DNA of 64,000 nucleotides from Nocardia wallacei (GTDB lineage: Bacteria; Actinomycetota; Actinomycetes; Mycobacteriales; Mycobacteriaceae), in NCBI RefSeq assembly GCF_029868745.1, contig NZ_JARWOP010000385.1:1-64000 (forward strand). Reading direction: 5' to 3'. The notes under the pieces were generated by a model, which ran no database searches, was not told the DNA's origin, and saw only the letters and a program-made list of their open reading frames with translations. Shown here piece after piece: positions 33,544 to 42,419 of the stretch. Each line of letters opens with the position of its first letter. Positions within the stretch are counted from its first letter, which is position 1. Position numbers and translations under genes: made by a program.

Positions 33544-34746
33544 TCAGGCCACCACAGGCGTGCCGACGGGATCGAGCACGATCTTGACCGCGCCGTCGGA
33601 CTTCTGCTGGAACATGCGGTAGGCGTCCGGCGCGGCGGACAGCGGAAGCCGGTGGGTGGCAAAGCCTTCCACGCCCAGCGGATCGCCGTCGGCCAGCAGC
33701 GGCATGATGTCGGGCGCCCAGCGGGTGACGTTCGCCTGGCCCATCCGCAACTGAATCTGCTTGTCGAACAGCACGCGCATCGGCAGCGGGTCCACCATGC
33801 CGCCGTACACGCCGACCAGCGAGATGGTCCCGCCGCGGCGCACGATGTCGATCGCGCTGCGCAGCGCGGCGAGCCGGTCGATACCGGCCGTGTCCATCAT
33901 CTTCTGTGCCACCGCGTCCGGCACGAACGCCGCGGCGCGCTGGGCCAGCGACGAGACCGGCGACCCGTGCGCCTCCATGCCGACGGCGTCGATCACCGCG
34001 TCGGTGCCGCGCCCGTCGGTGCGATCGCGGATCACCTCGCCGAGGGAGTCGTGCACCCGTTCCATATCGACCACCTCGATCCCGCGCCCGGCCACCCGCG
34101 CCAGCCGCTCGGGCACGCGGTCGACCCCGATCACCCGCACGCCGCGATGCGCCGCGACGCGGCAGGCCATATCGCCGATCGGGCCGAGGCCCAGCACGGT
34201 GAGCGAATCACCGGCCGAGACCCCCGCGTACTCCACCGCCTGCCACGCCGTCGGCAGCACGTCGGACAGATACAGGAACCGGGTGTCGTCGGGGCCGTGC
34301 GGCACCTTGATGTGCGTGGCATCGGCATGCGGCACCCGCAGGTACTGGGCCTGCCCGCCGGGCACCTGCCCGTACAGCTTCGAGTAACCGAATAAGGCGG
34401 CGCCGGAGCCCTGTTCGCGCACCTGGGTGGTCTCGCACTGGGTGGGCAGTCCGGTCGTGCACATCGCGCAATCGCCACAGCTGATCTGGAACGGGACCAC
34501 CACGCGATCGCCCACGGCGAGGGTGCTGACCTCCGGGCCCGTCTCGACCACCACCCCGATCGGTTCATGGCCGAGCACGTCGCCCGGGCTCATGTAGGCG
34601 CCCAGCACCTCGTACAGGTGCAGATCGGACCCGCAGATCGCGGTCGAGGTGACCTCCACGATCGCGTCCGTGGGCTGCTCGATGCGGGGATCGGGCACGT
34701 TCTCGACGGCGACATTGCGGCGTCCCTGCCAGGTCACGGCTCTCAT
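33544..34746 (-). CDS. zinc-dependent alcohol/formaldehyde dehydrogenase family enzyme
   Basis: A 400-aa medium-chain dehydrogenase. The catalytic-zinc ligands are C38 in AICGSDLH and His-Glu in GHEPIG; the structural zinc loop has CGDCAMC and a further C in PTQCETT. The NAD-binding motif is GLGPIGDMA. The layout with an extra insertion near 240-290 (GMEAHGSPVSSLAQR) matches the glutathione-independent formaldehyde dehydrogenase group, though substrate can differ. ATG start at 34746. It follows the sigma factor gene in opposite reading order and is divergent from the SRPBCC gene. Probably cytoplasmic. Confidence 0.87.
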   Translation of the reverse strand: MRAVTWQGRRNVAVENVPDPRIEQPTDAIVEVTSTAICGSDLHLYEVLGAYMSPGDVLGHEPIGVVVETGPEVSTLAVGDRVVVPFQISCGDCAMCTTGLPTQCETTQVREQGSGAALFGYSKLYGQVPGGQAQYLRVPHADATHIKVPHGPDDTRFLYLSDVLPTAWQAVEYAGVSAGDSLTVLGLGPIGDMACRVAAHRGVRVIGVDRVPERLARVAGRGIEVVDMERVHDSLGEVIRDRTDGRGTDAVIDAVGMEAHGSPVSSLAQRAAAFVPDAVAQKMMDTAGIDRLAALRSAIDIVRRGGTISLVGVYGGMVDPLPMRVLFDKQIQLRMGQANVTRWAPDIMPLLADGDPLGVEGFATHRLPLSAAPDAYRMFQQKSDGAVKIVLDPVGTPVVA

Positions 34747-34944
34747 CTGCGCTCCTCACCGAGATCGTTCGACTCCTTCCCGCGCTACCCGCCTCGGGGC
34801 CGCGCAAACTGCGGGACGGCCCGCATACCCCGGCGACAGCCGGGTAGTGCCGCAGACGTGGTCGCAACCGCGCCACCTCGTCGAGCCGGAGCGCTCGCCG
34901 AGCCACACGGCCGCCGAGGCGCCCGAATACGAAGGAGAGCAACC

Positions 34945-35406
34945 ATGGGTACCGTGACAGCCGCCGTGGACGTCGAAGTCCCGATCCGGACCGCCTACGA
35001 CCAGTGGACCCAGTTCGAGACGTTCCCCGAGTTCATGGAGGGCGTCGAACGGATCGAGCAGCGCGACGACACACATACGCACTGGAAGGTGCAGGTCGGC
35101 CCGGCCACCCGGGAATTCGACGCCACCATCAGCGAACAGCATCCCGACGAGCGGATCGCGTGGCATTCGGATTCCGGGCCGACGCATGCCGGTGTGGTCA
35201 CCTTCCACCGCCTCGACCCGAACACCACCCGCGTCACCGCGCAGATGGACATCGATCCCGACGGGTTCGTGGAGAACGTCGGCGACAAACTCGGCGTGAT
35301 CGATCGCCGGGTGCACGGCGACCTGAAGCGCTTCAAGAACTTCATCGAGCAGCGCGGGGCGGAAACCGGGCAGTGGCGTGGCGACGTCCCCCGCTCGCAA
35401 CCCTGA
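34945..35406 (+). CDS. SRPBCC-fold (cyclase/dehydrase-like) protein
   Basis: A 153-aa START-like domain protein: VDVEVPIRTAYDQWTQFETFPEFM begins the fold, the middle has beta strands with WKVQVGPATREFDA, and the long final helix is GVIDRRVHGDLKRFKNFIE. Proteins of this form bind hydrophobic ligands; many are of unknown use and found with stress genes. ATG at 34945 with AAGGAGA upstream. A strong terminator at 35423-35448 ends the unit. No catalytic residues are assignable. Confidence 0.85.
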   Translation: MGTVTAAVDVEVPIRTAYDQWTQFETFPEFMEGVERIEQRDDTHTHWKVQVGPATREFDATISEQHPDERIAWHSDSGPTHAGVVTFHRLDPNTTRVTAQMDIDPDGFVENVGDKLGVIDRRVHGDLKRFKNFIEQRGAETGQWRGDVPRSQP

Positions 35407-35422
35407 CCCGGAAGCACAGTGA

Positions 35423-35448
35423 GGCCCCCACGGAATCCCGTGGGGGCC
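35423..35448. terminator. bidirectional terminator hairpin
   Basis: GGCCCCCACGG at 35423-35433 and its exact complement CCGTGGGGGCC at 35438-35448 form an 11-pair GC-rich stem with a four-base loop, between two convergent genes (stops at 35406 and 35455). TTGCCTT follows on the plus strand. It probably ends both transcripts. Confidence 0.85.
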
Positions 35449-35454
35449 TTGCCT

Positions 35455-36738
35455 TCAGCCCTGTTCCTCCTCGTCGAATTCGAAACGCAGGGCTTCGACG
35501 CAGCGCTCGTATTTGCGGGTCATCTCGGCTTCGCTGTCCGCGCCGATGAAGATGTCGGCCAGTTCGAAACTGTAGCTGTCCTGGGCGGGCGCATCGGACA
35601 GCCGGGCGCCCTCGGTGGCGACGACATCGATTGTGACGCCGGGTATCTCGTTCTGCAGCGCCTCGATCTCGGCTTCGGTCGGCACTCGGGTGACGACCGC
35701 GTCGGAGAAGCGGCGGTAGTACCACTTGGCGGCGATGTCGTACGGTCCCTCGTTGCGGGGCAGGCTCGGGTCCAGACCCAAACCCAACCGGACCATGCAG
35801 TGGTGATTGGGAATGCCGTCCACGGCCATGAACATGTCCGCGTGCGATTGCGAGTGCCGCGCGTTGATCTCCAGCACCGAGACCCGCCCGGTATCCAGAT
35901 CACAGAAGAACTCGATGCTGAACGTCGAATTCGTCAGCCCCACCTGCTTGATCACCCGCTCGGAGATGTCGGTCATCCGGGCGACGATCTCGCGCGGCAG
36001 CTGGGACGGATACTGATGGCGCAGGAAACTCGACGTATCGGGGTAATTGATGGAGTCGAGCGCGCCGTTGACGGTGACCTTGCCCTGGTACACATACCCT
36101 TCGGTCGCCGCCTGCACCCCGGTGAGCGCCTCCTCGGCCAGGCACGCCTGCCCGCCGATCTCCGCGATTTCCGGCGGCAACTCGACCTGATCGAGCACGA
36201 ATTCGAACGGCTTACCGACCCGGCTCACGCCCTCGCGGATCTGTTCGACGGCGTCGTCGAATTCCTTGTCGTCGCTCACATGGAAGGCCAGTTCCGAGGA
36301 GAAGGACTTCACCGGCTTGAGCCACACCGGATATGTCATGCCCGCGGGCAGCCGGGCCTCGCCCGCGAGATCCACGATCCCGAATTTCGGCAGGTCCTCG
36401 ACGACCTTGCGCTGTTCGAGGCGACTCCAGTACTTGTGCTCGCATTTGACCACCGCCTCGAGGTTCGCGCTGGGCAGGCCGAACTGCTTGCACAGCATCG
36501 GCGCCAGCGCGGTCACCGGAAAGTCCCAGTATCCGACGATCGCGCCGATCTTCCCGTCGAACTCCGCCAGCGTCCGCTGCGCCTTGTGCAGCAGATCTTC
36601 GATCGGAATCTGCCCCTCCTGGGTCTCCTCCACCCCGAGCAGGGAGTGAAAGCGGAATTTCTCCGCGTCCGGAATTCGCTCCAGCGTGCGCAGATTTCCC
36701 TCGTCCAGAGCGAGCACGAAAATGTCGACTTGACTCAC
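35455..36738 (-). CDS. ATP-grasp ligase-type protein
   Basis: A 427-aa protein with an ATP-grasp layout: KYWSRLEQRKVVEDLPKF in the N-part, VWLKPVKSFSS with the ATP-binding lysine, ACLAEEALTG as the adenine-binding region and SVLEINARHSQSH with the metal-binding E-x-N pair at about 290. These enzymes join a carboxylate to an amine or thiol using ATP. The acceptor is unknown. It follows, 123 bases later, the hydrolase pair at 36862-39817 in the same direction and may act in the same pathway, for example on a peptide or amide. ATG start with GAGGTAC upstream. Confidence 0.8.
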   Translation of the reverse strand: MSQVDIFVLALDEGNLRTLERIPDAEKFRFHSLLGVEETQEGQIPIEDLLHKAQRTLAEFDGKIGAIVGYWDFPVTALAPMLCKQFGLPSANLEAVVKCEHKYWSRLEQRKVVEDLPKFGIVDLAGEARLPAGMTYPVWLKPVKSFSSELAFHVSDDKEFDDAVEQIREGVSRVGKPFEFVLDQVELPPEIAEIGGQACLAEEALTGVQAATEGYVYQGKVTVNGALDSINYPDTSSFLRHQYPSQLPREIVARMTDISERVIKQVGLTNSTFSIEFFCDLDTGRVSVLEINARHSQSHADMFMAVDGIPNHHCMVRLGLGLDPSLPRNEGPYDIAAKWYYRRFSDAVVTRVPTEAEIEALQNEIPGVTIDVVATEGARLSDAPAQDSYSFELADIFIGADSEAEMTRKYERCVEALRFEFDEEEQG

Positions 36739-36861
36739 GGGTACCTCACCTTGTCGTCCCCCGACGTTTCTCGGGAACTCAACGTCCCGACGGTCAGTGC
36801 CTGCGGGCTACCCCGGTGGCGGCGTCCTACACGGGTCCGCCGCCGTGGTATCCCCGCCGGA

Positions 36862-37800
36862 TCAGGCCGGGCGCTGCACCAGCCGCTCCAGTTCACGCAT
36901 GGCGTGCCGGGACTCCGGGAGGTCCGCGAGCAGCCAGGCGTGGAACATGTCGTCGTACTCGAAGTAGCCGAGTTCGACGCCTTCCGCGGCGCAGCGCGCG
37001 CGGAACCGGCGCGCGTCCGCGAGCAGGACGTCCCTGGTGCCGATGAACAGGCTCAGGGCTCCGGGCGTCGCGGCGGGCGCGTGCAGCGGGCTGATCATGG
37101 GATCGGACCGGTCGTGCCCGCCGGCGTACAGCCGCCCGGCCTCGGCCAGGCCCGCGACGCCGAGATACGGATCGGCCGGATCGATGGCGCGCGCGACGGG
37201 GTCGGTCATGGTGACGTCGAGCCACGGCGAGACCATCACGACCTCCTTCGGCGCGGCCTCGCCCGCCGCACCGATCCGCCGGGCCAGCACCAGCGCCAGC
37301 GCGCCCCCGGCCGAATCCCCCATGAACACCTTGTCCGCCGGGTCGGTGTCGGCGAAGGCCGCGTCGTGCGCCGCGACGACCATGGGAATCGTGTCGTCGC
37401 AGTGGTTCCCCGGCGCCAGCGGGTAGAGCGGCACGGTGACCGTGCACCCCGTCTGATCGACCAAGCGCGACAAGAACTTCCAGTGATCGCGCTGGATCTG
37501 GTGCACGTACGCGCCACCATGCAGGTAGAACACGTGCCGGGTGGTGCCGCCGGTCTTCGGCCGGATCGTGTAGACCGGCCGCCCGTGTATCTCGCGGCAC
37601 GTGACCCGGTGATGGCGGTACAACGACGACGGCGGCCGGTCTCGCGCGGGCCGCTGGCTTTTCGGGATACTCCGGTCGAGCGCCTCGGCGCTGGCGAAGG
37701 TCTTCTTGGCGCCGGTCAGCCGCAACGCCGCGATGAACATCCGGGCACGCAGACTCGGCTTCGGCGATTCCCGCAGGGAACCGCGCTGATCGTTAAACAT
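36862..37800 (-). CDS. HSL-type (alpha/beta-hydrolase 3) esterase
   Basis: A 312-aa hydrolase of the hormone-sensitive lipase family: HGGAYVH is the oxyanion motif near 94, GDSAGGALAL the nucleophile elbow, IGTRDVLLADAR the acid and DMFHAWLL the histidine. The ATG at 37800 overlaps the CocE gene stop by 8 bases, so both are translated together. Cytoplasmic, acting on short acyl esters. Its position between a CocE hydrolase and an ATP-grasp ligase suggests processing of a shared metabolite (inference). Confidence 0.87.
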   Translation of the reverse strand: MFNDQRGSLRESPKPSLRARMFIAALRLTGAKKTFASAEALDRSIPKSQRPARDRPPSSLYRHHRVTCREIHGRPVYTIRPKTGGTTRHVFYLHGGAYVHQIQRDHWKFLSRLVDQTGCTVTVPLYPLAPGNHCDDTIPMVVAAHDAAFADTDPADKVFMGDSAGGALALVLARRIGAAGEAAPKEVVMVSPWLDVTMTDPVARAIDPADPYLGVAGLAEAGRLYAGGHDRSDPMISPLHAPAATPGALSLFIGTRDVLLADARRFRARCAAEGVELGYFEYDDMFHAWLLADLPESRHAMRELERLVQRPA

Positions 37801-39817
37801 GGTCACGGGGAATCGTCCTGTTCCAGTTTCGCGAATACACCCGCCGCTCCCCCTCGTACCCGTCGAGCTGGGCATGCACGACGAAATCGGTTGGGGTGCA
37901 GGTGACTTGGGTCCGAGTGTCGGTCCTGACCCGCCAGTCGCCGCGGGCGAACGTCATCGACCACGAGGTCTCGGCGGTGGTGGAGCAGAAGTCGTCCGCC
38001 TGCCAGCCGTAGTGCTCGCGTACCCGGCGGTCGACCTCCAGATCGTGCTCGTCGAATCGGAGCAGTCCGGCGTCCTTGACGATATTCAGCGCCGAGTAGT
38101 ACTCGATCAGATCGCGCGACACCGTCCATTTCTGTTCGCCCGGCGTGATCTGGGTGGTCGGCATGGGCTCCGCGCCCTCCGGCTCGCCGAAGGGCTGCGG
38201 CGGGACCTCGTCGGATTCCGCCGTCGGCCGGATCGGCAGCCGCAGGCTGCTGCCCGCGGTGTGAACGGTCAGCTGCGCGGGTTCCGGCGGCGGCCAGGCC
38301 AAGGGCCAGTACGACGTCGACAGCGACAATCGGATGCGGTGACCGGCCGGAAACGCCTGTGCCACGGCATTGAGCTGCACGGTGACGCGGTACCGCTCGC
38401 CCGGGCGCAGGGGCCGCGGTTCGTCGTGGCCGTCCCGGTGGGTCAGGTTGAGCAGGCCGTAGGTCACCCGGGTGGCGCGGCCGTCCGGAGCGACATCGGA
38501 CAACCGAGCCGCCACCATCGCGACCGGTTTGTCGGCGGACACCTCGAGCGTCAGCACCGGCGCGCCGAGGATCTCGCACCGCTCGGCCAGGTCGTCGGTG
38601 TCGAACACCAGCGAGCCGCCGTCCTCCTCGCGCTGGTCGTAGGGCAGGTCGGGCGGAGCGCTGTAGGAGGCCCACTTGCCCGCGAACTGCCCCACCGACA
38701 ACGGCGATTCGACCAGCAGGTCCGCGGCCGGCACATCCGCACCGGGACGCGCGATCCGGTAGCGGGCCAGCGGATGCTCCAGTTCGCGGATATGCGGCGA
38801 GGGCCAGGCCGGCTCGCCGACCCACCGGCCGGGCCGATCCTCGTACGCCGTGGACGGCGGCACGCTCTCCTGCATCCAGGTGTAGAGCATCGGCCCATCC
38901 ATCACGCCGTTCTCGATGTCCTTGAGCCAGTAGTCCCACCACCGCAGCACCTCCTGGAGGTAGCCGATCGCGGGGCCCGGCTCACCCAGGTGCGGATATT
39001 TATGACTCCAGGGACCGATCATCCCCCTGCGCGGCACATCCAGATTCGCGAGCAGCCGGGCAACGGCGTTCGAATAACCGTCGGCCCATCCACTGGACGC
39101 CAGCACGGGAATCTGCACGTCGGCGTAGCTCTCGCACACCGACGCCCGCCGCCAGTAGTCGTCCCGACGCTGGTGTTCCAGCCAATTGGCCGCCCACAGA
39201 CTGCAATTCTCCAGGCGCTCCAGCCACATATCGCGCCAGCGTTCGCCGACGAGTGCCGGGTCGGGCGGCAGGGTGCTGTAGGCGAACATGGTGGCAGATT
39301 CCGCGATATTGTCCGACAGCAGCGCTCCGCCCATATAATGCATATCGTCGGAGTACCTGTCGTCGGTAAAAGAGGAGATGACGATCGCGCACAGCTCGGG
39401 CGGTTTTCTGGCGGCAATTTGGAGCGCATTGAATCCGCCCCAGGAAATTCCCATCATGCCGATTTTCCCATTGCACCAAGGCTGTTCGGCCATCCATTTC
39501 AGGACATCTTCGGCATCGAGATGTTCCTGCTCGAGATATTCATCGGCGAGGATACCCTCCGATTCCCCGGTACCACGCAGATCGACTCGGACACAGGCGT
39601 AACCGTGCCCAGCCAGATATGGATGATGGATCGAATCCCGCACCGCGGTGAGATCCCGCTTGCGATAGGGAATGTATTCCAGAATCCCGGGCACGGGCTC
39701 GTCGTCGGCGGCGGTCGGCCGCCAGATCTTCGCCGCCAGCCGGGTGCCGTCCGACATCGGGATCCACACGTGTTCCGCCACGGTGATCTGCTGGGGAAAC
39801 GAGGTCACCGTCCGCAT
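37793..39817 (-). CDS. CocE/NonD-family hydrolase
   Basis: A 674-aa hydrolase of the X-Pro dipeptidyl-peptidase/cocaine esterase class. The N-terminal alpha/beta domain has VRVDLRGTGESEG and the nucleophile elbow GISWGGFNALQ; ASSGWADGYS and GPWSHKYPH carry the acid and histidine. The C-terminal beta domain (LTLEVSADKPVAMVAARLSD, PAGHRIRLSLSTSYWP) is complete. Length is usual. ATG at 39817 with GAAAGGA. No signal peptide, so it acts inside. It may cleave an amide or ester bond in a natural product. A GACACA-N10-TGTGTC repeat at 39979-40000 lies upstream and could be regulatory, though it is weak. Confidence 0.87.
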   Translation of the reverse strand: MRTVTSFPQQITVAEHVWIPMSDGTRLAAKIWRPTAADDEPVPGILEYIPYRKRDLTAVRDSIHHPYLAGHGYACVRVDLRGTGESEGILADEYLEQEHLDAEDVLKWMAEQPWCNGKIGMMGISWGGFNALQIAARKPPELCAIVISSFTDDRYSDDMHYMGGALLSDNIAESATMFAYSTLPPDPALVGERWRDMWLERLENCSLWAANWLEHQRRDDYWRRASVCESYADVQIPVLASSGWADGYSNAVARLLANLDVPRRGMIGPWSHKYPHLGEPGPAIGYLQEVLRWWDYWLKDIENGVMDGPMLYTWMQESVPPSTAYEDRPGRWVGEPAWPSPHIRELEHPLARYRIARPGADVPAADLLVESPLSVGQFAGKWASYSAPPDLPYDQREEDGGSLVFDTDDLAERCEILGAPVLTLEVSADKPVAMVAARLSDVAPDGRATRVTYGLLNLTHRDGHDEPRPLRPGERYRVTVQLNAVAQAFPAGHRIRLSLSTSYWPLAWPPPEPAQLTVHTAGSSLRLPIRPTAESDEVPPQPFGEPEGAEPMPTTQITPGEQKWTVSRDLIEYYSALNIVKDAGLLRFDEHDLEVDRRVREHYGWQADDFCSTTAETSWSMTFARGDWRVRTDTRTQVTCTPTDFVVHAQLDGYEGERRVYSRNWNRTIPRDHV

Positions 39818-40043
39818 GCCAGGTCCTTTCTCTCGCCGTCCGCGACCGCATTGGCAGCGCTACCCGTTTGCACCTCGACTACACGGTGCGACGGGCCACG
39901 GACGGCCCCGGAGAGGAGTCGACCTGCCGGTCATCGCCGAAAACGCTTGCCCTGGACCCTCGACTGAAATAGTATCCAGACACATGTCCGAGAGTGTGTC
40001 CACAACTGCCGACGCGGCTGCCCGCCGGGTCGGTGGCGACGGC

Positions 40044-40502
40044 TCACCAGGTGTCGCGCGCGGAATCGAGAAAGTTCTCCCACTTCGTGACCAGCCGCAG
40101 GTAGCTGTCCAGTTCCGAACGCGAGGTGCGGAAGAGTTCGGCGGCCATCCGGCGGCCGTAGTCGTCGGCCACAGCCGCCGCCCGCTGCCCCGGCGCGGTG
40201 ACGAAAAGTTTCTTACGCTTGCTATCGGAGGGATCCGGCAATTCGGAAACAAGACCTTTTTGCTTCAGCTTGGCAATGTTCTGCGACATCGCCGAACGCG
40301 TGACGCCGAGGCGCTGCGCGAGCTCGCTGCCGGTAATGCCGGAATGATGCGAGATCAGAAAGCACATCTCGGCCTCCAACATGGTCAGCGGCGGCCCCTC
40401 GCCATAACGGCGCGGCGTCCTGCGGCCCTGGTTGATTTTGTTGACGACGCGCAGGAGGCCGACGGCGATCTCCCGCGCGATGTCGGCATCGCTTTCGGCC
40501 AC
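40044..40502 (-). CDS. MarR-family regulator
   Basis: A 152-aa winged-helix repressor. The recognition part is LAQRLGVTRSAMSQNIAKLKQKGLV near 60-84, the wing follows with SDSKRKKLFVT, and flanking helices form the dimer. GTG at 40502 has AGGAGAGG upstream; the frame is open further but without start or conservation. It is divergent from the mce operon, and the perfect palindrome at 40568-40584 lies between them. Its own stop is 226 bases from the CocE gene start. The ligand is unknown. Confidence 0.87.
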   Translation of the reverse strand: MAESDADIAREIAVGLLRVVNKINQGRRTPRRYGEGPPLTMLEAEMCFLISHHSGITGSELAQRLGVTRSAMSQNIAKLKQKGLVSELPDPSDSKRKKLFVTAPGQRAAAVADDYGRRMAAELFRTSRSELDSYLRLVTKWENFLDSARDTW

Positions 40503-40567
40503 GGCGCACCTCTCCTGGTATTTCCGTCGAAGTCGTTGACAGCCCGGAACGCCGAGTGTACCTTGCC

Positions 40568-40584
40568 TGTTAAGTTGCTTAACA
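40568..40584. promoter_or_regulatory. perfect 17-bp palindrome, probable MarR operator at the mce promoter
   Basis: TGTTAAGTTGCTTAACA has two 7-bp arms around TTG. It lies 66 bases from the MarR start and 138 bases from the yrbEA start, in the divergent gap. Short AT-rich dyads of this size are typical MarR sites. No second copy was seen in the window. Confidence 0.7.
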
Positions 40585-40721
40585 AGCGACCACCATCCGA
40601 TTCTCGGTCCCGAACGCATCAGTAATAGCGCACCCAGCCTCGGCAGACGAAGAATAAGCGGTGCCGAACTCTGAACAATCGGCCCGCGTAATGCGGCACT
40701 TTCGTCGAACAAGGAGGTTCG

Positions 40722-41552
40722 GTGTCGACGACAGACCTGGCCATTCGCACGGCACTCCGCCGCAATTTCTCCGAGACGGTGCTGTCCAGCCTCGCCACGC
40801 TCGGACGGGCGATCCACATGGGCGCGCAGGCACTGCGCATCGGCGTGCTGGACGTGGTGCGGCTGCGCTTCCAGGTCCACGAGACGCTCGCGCAGGCCTG
40901 GTTTCTGATCAAGGTCACCGCGATCCCCAGCATTCTGATGGCCATCCCGTTCGGCGTCATCGTCTCGGCCCAGGTCGGCAATATCGTGTCGCAGCTCGGC
41001 GCGGATTCGATGATCGGCGCGGCCGGCGGGCTGGGGGTGATCAAGCAGGGGGCGCCGATGGCGGCCGCGATGCTGCTGGGCGGCGCGGGCTCGGCGGCCA
41101 TCGCGGCCGACCTCGGCGCCCGCACCATCCGGGAGGAGGTCGACGCCATGCGGGTCATGGGCGTCGATCCGGTGCAGCGCCTGGTGGTTCCGCGCATCGC
41201 CGCCATGATGCTGGTGGCGCCGATGCTCACCAGCCTGATCATCGTCGTCGGCATCGCCTCCGGATTCGCGGTCGCGGTCACCGCGCTGGATGTGACCCCG
41301 GGCAGCTACTGGGATTCGTTCGGCTCGTTCACCACTCCGATCGATCTCTGGGTGGCGGTGCTCAAGTCGTTCGTGTTCGGCTTCCTGGTCGTCGTCATCG
41401 CCTGCCAGCGCGGGCTCGAGGCCAAGGGTGGCCCGCGCGGCGTGGCCGACGGGGTCAACGCCGCGGTCGTCATGTCGATCGCCGCCGTCACCGTCCTCAA
41501 CACCGCGATCACGCAGGTGGTCACCATGTTCATCCCGGTGAGGATGGCGTGA
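40722..41552 (+). CDS. yrbEA: YrbE/MlaE-type permease A of the mce system
   Basis: A 276-aa integral membrane permease. About five hydrophobic segments; the MlaE hallmark is GARTIREEVDAMRVMGVDPV near 132-151 on the cytoplasmic loop that contacts the ATPase. GTG at 40722 with AAGGAGG upstream. First gene of yrbEA-yrbEB-mceABCDEF-mas. With YrbEB it forms the membrane part of a lipid or sterol importer. The ATPase (MceG) is not in the window and is normally encoded elsewhere. Confidence 0.93.
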   Translation: MSTTDLAIRTALRRNFSETVLSSLATLGRAIHMGAQALRIGVLDVVRLRFQVHETLAQAWFLIKVTAIPSILMAIPFGVIVSAQVGNIVSQLGADSMIGAAGGLGVIKQGAPMAAAMLLGGAGSAAIAADLGARTIREEVDAMRVMGVDPVQRLVVPRIAAMMLVAPMLTSLIIVVGIASGFAVAVTALDVTPGSYWDSFGSFTTPIDLWVAVLKSFVFGFLVVVIACQRGLEAKGGPRGVADGVNAAVVMSIAAVTVLNTAITQVVTMFIPVRMA

Positions 41553-42415
41553 TGACCGCGACGCCGTACCTGCCGGCCGGGCTCCGGTGGGTCAACCGGT
41601 TGCGCGGCCGGATACATCCGCTGGGCCCGATCGAGTCGATCGGCTTCGCGATCGGGTTCGGCTGGCAGGTCTTCGCTTCGCTGCCCTACACGCTGCGGCG
41701 CTACCGGCGCGAGACGATCACGGTGATCACCGACATGACCTGGGGCCGCGGCTCGGTCATCATCGGCGGCGGGGTGGTGCCGCTGATGCTGCTGCTGGGC
41801 GCGGCGATGGGCGCGTCCATCGGCATCGAGGCCTACAGCGCGCTCAATCTGCTCTCGCTCGGACAGCTCAGCGGCCTCATCTCGGCCTTCGGCGTCACCC
41901 GGGAACTGGCGCCGATCGCGGCGGGGGTGGGATTCGCCGCGCAGGCCGGGTGCCGGATGACGGCCGAGATCGGCTCCATGCGCATCTCCGAGGAGATCGA
42001 CGCCCTCGAATCGCTCGGCATCCGGTCGGTGCCGTTCGTCGTGACGACCCGGGTCGTCGCCGGAATCGTCGCGGTCGCACCGGCTTTCGTGGTGGCGCTG
42101 ATCCTCAGCTACCTGTCCTGCGAGGTGATCGTGACGACCATCCACGGCACCCCCACCGGCACCTACGACCACTACTTCGACCAGTTCGTGCTGGGCTGGG
42201 ACGTGATCGCCGCGACGGTCAAGGTGATGATCTTCGCCATCGCCGTCGTGCTGATCCATTGCTACCAGGGCTATTTCGCGACGGGCGGCCCCGAGGGCGT
42301 CGGCATCGGTTCCGGCCGCGCGATCCGCGCCAGCCTGGTGTCGATCATCGCGCTCGACATGTTCGCCACCATCGTCCTGTGGGGCTTCCAGTCCCCCATC
42401 ACGTTCACCGGGTGA
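41552..42415 (+). CDS. yrbEB: YrbE/MlaE-type permease B of the mce system
   Basis: A 287-aa partner permease with about five membrane segments and the same cytoplasmic loop (ISEEIDALESLGIRSVPF). Its ATG shares one base with the yrbEA stop. SIGIEAYSALNLLSLGQL and the long loop before the last helices are usual. It is expected to pair with YrbEA under the six Mce proteins. The N-terminus (LRGRIHPLGPIESIGF) is the normal cytoplasmic start. Confidence 0.93.
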   Translation: MTATPYLPAGLRWVNRLRGRIHPLGPIESIGFAIGFGWQVFASLPYTLRRYRRETITVITDMTWGRGSVIIGGGVVPLMLLLGAAMGASIGIEAYSALNLLSLGQLSGLISAFGVTRELAPIAAGVGFAAQAGCRMTAEIGSMRISEEIDALESLGIRSVPFVVTTRVVAGIVAVAPAFVVALILSYLSCEVIVTTIHGTPTGTYDHYFDQFVLGWDVIAATVKVMIFAIAVVLIHCYQGYFATGGPEGVGIGSGRAIRASLVSIIALDMFATIVLWGFQSPITFTG

Positions 42416-42419
42416 CCGC

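Noticed and set aside
34747-34944. SigF-type promoter before the SRPBCC gene
   Set aside because: GGGTA is present near 34854 but no GTTT box stands at the right distance.
35419-39967. Two very long plus-strand open frames (about 720-830 codons) opposite the ATP-grasp and hydrolase genes
   Set aside because: They are mirror frames produced by high GC on the opposite strand; no domain motif, ribosome site or sensible composition, while the minus-strand genes have complete family motifs.
39979-40000. GACACA-N10-TGTGTC as an operator of the CocE gene
   Set aside because: Six-base arms with a ten-base spacer occur often by chance; kept only as a remark in the CocE entry.
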